Part shown: positions 63,290-64,000 of the stretch, one piece after another
Position numbering within the stretch: position 1 is the stretch's first letter
How the letters are laid out: each line of letters opens with the position of its first letter
Source: DATIKM01 sp035477595
GTDB taxonomy: Bacteria; Armatimonadota; Chthonomonadetes; Chthonomonadales; CAJBBX01
Direction of reading: 5' to 3'
NCBI GenBank assembly: GCA_035477595.1
Contig: DATIKM010000142.1
Location: forward strand, 62,001 to 126,000
DNA: 64,000 nucleotides
The notes under the pieces: generated by a model
The model's database searches: none
Told to the model about the DNA's origin: nothing
The model's input: the letters and a program-made list of their open reading frames with translations, nothing else
Position numbers and translations under genes: made by a program

Positions 63290-64000
63290 TTGCGTTGGCT
63301 CGCTTCGGCGGCGGTGCTGGCGGCCGTTCTGACGCCAACGGCCTGCGCCGCCAACGTGACGATTGAGGTCGAGCTGCTGGCGCCCACACCGGAAGCGGCG
63401 CCCTCGCGCTCGCCGAGCGCCCAGACCGAGCGGCGCGCGTCTGCTCTGAGCTCTCGTGCAGGCGCCCGCCGGTCATCCGGCAGCCACGTAGTGGGCCGCC
63501 TGGGGGTCGCGAAGGTCGCTGCCGACATCCGCCGTACGCGGAGCGCCTCAGGCCGCCTGCTGGGTCGCGCCCGGGCGGGGCAGTACCTGGCGCTGACCAG
63601 CGAGGTGGGCGAGTGGTACGGCGTTCTGATGGACGACGGCAGCACAGGCTGGCTGCGCAGACCGAGCGTGTCACTGCTGGACTTCGAGGTCGTGGCGCCA
63701 AACCCGCCGGCCGGTGCGGCGCTTCCCCGGGGTGTGCCCGACCCTGGCTCTGCGCTTCTGACGGGTGGGCAGCGCTCCCTCCTTCAGGTAGCCTACTCCT
63801 TCCTAGGTGTCCCTTACCGCTTCGGAGGCGAGTCCCTGCGAGGGATTGACTGCTCCGCGTTTGTACAGAAGGTGTTCCGCTCCCTCGGGATCGCGCTGCC
63901 CAGGACCGCCGCGGAGCAGTCGCGGCGCGGCATGGCCGTGCCGGTCAGCTACCTCCAGCCGGCGGACCGTCTCTACTTCCAGAACAGGAGCGGCCGCATA
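63290..64000 (+). CDS. Exported NlpC/P60 endopeptidase with SH3-like domain, 3' end cut off
   Basis: Predicted peptidoglycan DL-endopeptidase, open through the last base of the window (237 codons present). The start is TTG at 63290, eight bases after GGAGG; it yields the signal peptide MRWLASAAVLAAVLTPTACA. An SH3-like domain (about 70-130, VAADIRRTRSASGRLLGRARAG, GWLRRPSV) is followed by the NlpC/P60 core with the nucleophile Cys in RGIDCSAFVQKVFRSLGIALPRT. The catalytic His and third residue lie beyond the window. Its leader is about 100 bases long and carries a possible hairpin. Confidence 0.85.
   Translation, partial: MRWLASAAVLAAVLTPTACAANVTIEVELLAPTPEAAPSRSPSAQTERRASALSSRAGARRSSGSHVVGRLGVAKVAADIRRTRSASGRLLGRARAGQYLALTSEVGEWYGVLMDDGSTGWLRRPSVSLLDFEVVAPNPPAGAALPRGVPDPGSALLTGGQRSLLQVAYSFLGVPYRFGGESLRGIDCSAFVQKVFRSLGIALPRTAAEQSRRGMAVPVSYLQPADRLYFQNRSGRI

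Overview
The window is a 64 kb, very GC-rich (visibly about 70%) bacterial chromosome segment, densely packed with short operons, many of them joined by ATGA or TGATG start/stop overlaps. Several traits point to a diderm: lipoproteins with lipoboxes, a porin-like exported beta-strand protein, an exported STN-domain protein, FtsH and a STAS-CheA-CheW chemosensory cluster. Together with DUF2961 and DUF5696-like carbohydrate-active proteins, Gfo/Idh/MocA dehydrogenase, URO-D-like proteins and FlgD-like C-terminal domains, this gene content resembles Armatimonadota (or a similar soil or sediment lineage). That placement is an inference from gene content and was not tested. I saw no tRNA, rRNA, CRISPR array or intact insertion sequence.

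Layout. 0-6.7 kb: 3' part of a PfkB-type phosphofructokinase, a beta-propeller lipoprotein that runs 152 bp into ftsH, tilS, and a divergent GT2 glycosyltransferase. 6.7-9.4 kb: an active/inactive pair of M16 peptidases. 9.4-9.9 kb: a convergent gap with a consensus promoter on the minus strand and several hairpins, a candidate small RNA or leader-peptide locus. 9.9-14 kb: a carboxypeptidase-regulatory-like lipoprotein and a 1,061-residue secreted protein. 14.2-17.7 kb: a PRC/MgtE_N/CBS protein without the transporter domain, divergent from an ECF sigma, membrane anti-sigma-like and exported STN/zinc-ribbon operon. 17.8-24.2 kb: STAS-CheA-CheW, a porin-like protein and a GH172-like DUF2961 protein. 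24.3-30.3 kb: a phosphodiesterase and dehydrogenase pair, then hrcA-grpE-glmM. 30.3-37.3 kb: sulfotransferase, an atypical papain-fold protein, an enolase-superfamily epimerase, bipA, a frameshifted nitrilase and a radical SAM protein. 37.3-38.6 kb: 1.3 kb without a convincing gene.

38.6-44.4 kb: two tandem SIS proteins with a BadF/BadG-type sugar kinase (probable amino-sugar module), a secreted retropepsin-like protein, an MFS transporter and surE. 44.4-51.2 kb: an M28 peptidase, small membrane and HEAT-like proteins, and a minus-strand run nadD-hisF-zinc dehydrogenase-FAD reductase. 51.2-53.7 kb: a gene-poor zone with a decayed ISNCY-like transposase and one lipoprotein. 53.7-59.8 kb: URO-D-like protein, a DUF5696-like glycosidase and a membrane-anchored TIM-barrel protein. 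59.9-64 kb: NIL-domain protein, DinB-like protein, galK with a cupin-type phosphoglucose isomerase, a membrane protein, and an NlpC/P60 endopeptidase cut by the window end.

Sugar and sugar-phosphate handling recurs throughout (pfkB, glmM, galK, cupin PGI, SIS and kinase, GH172, DUF5696). Vegetative-type promoters are easy to see, and three of them place the transcription start on the start codon, so leaderless expression looks common here.
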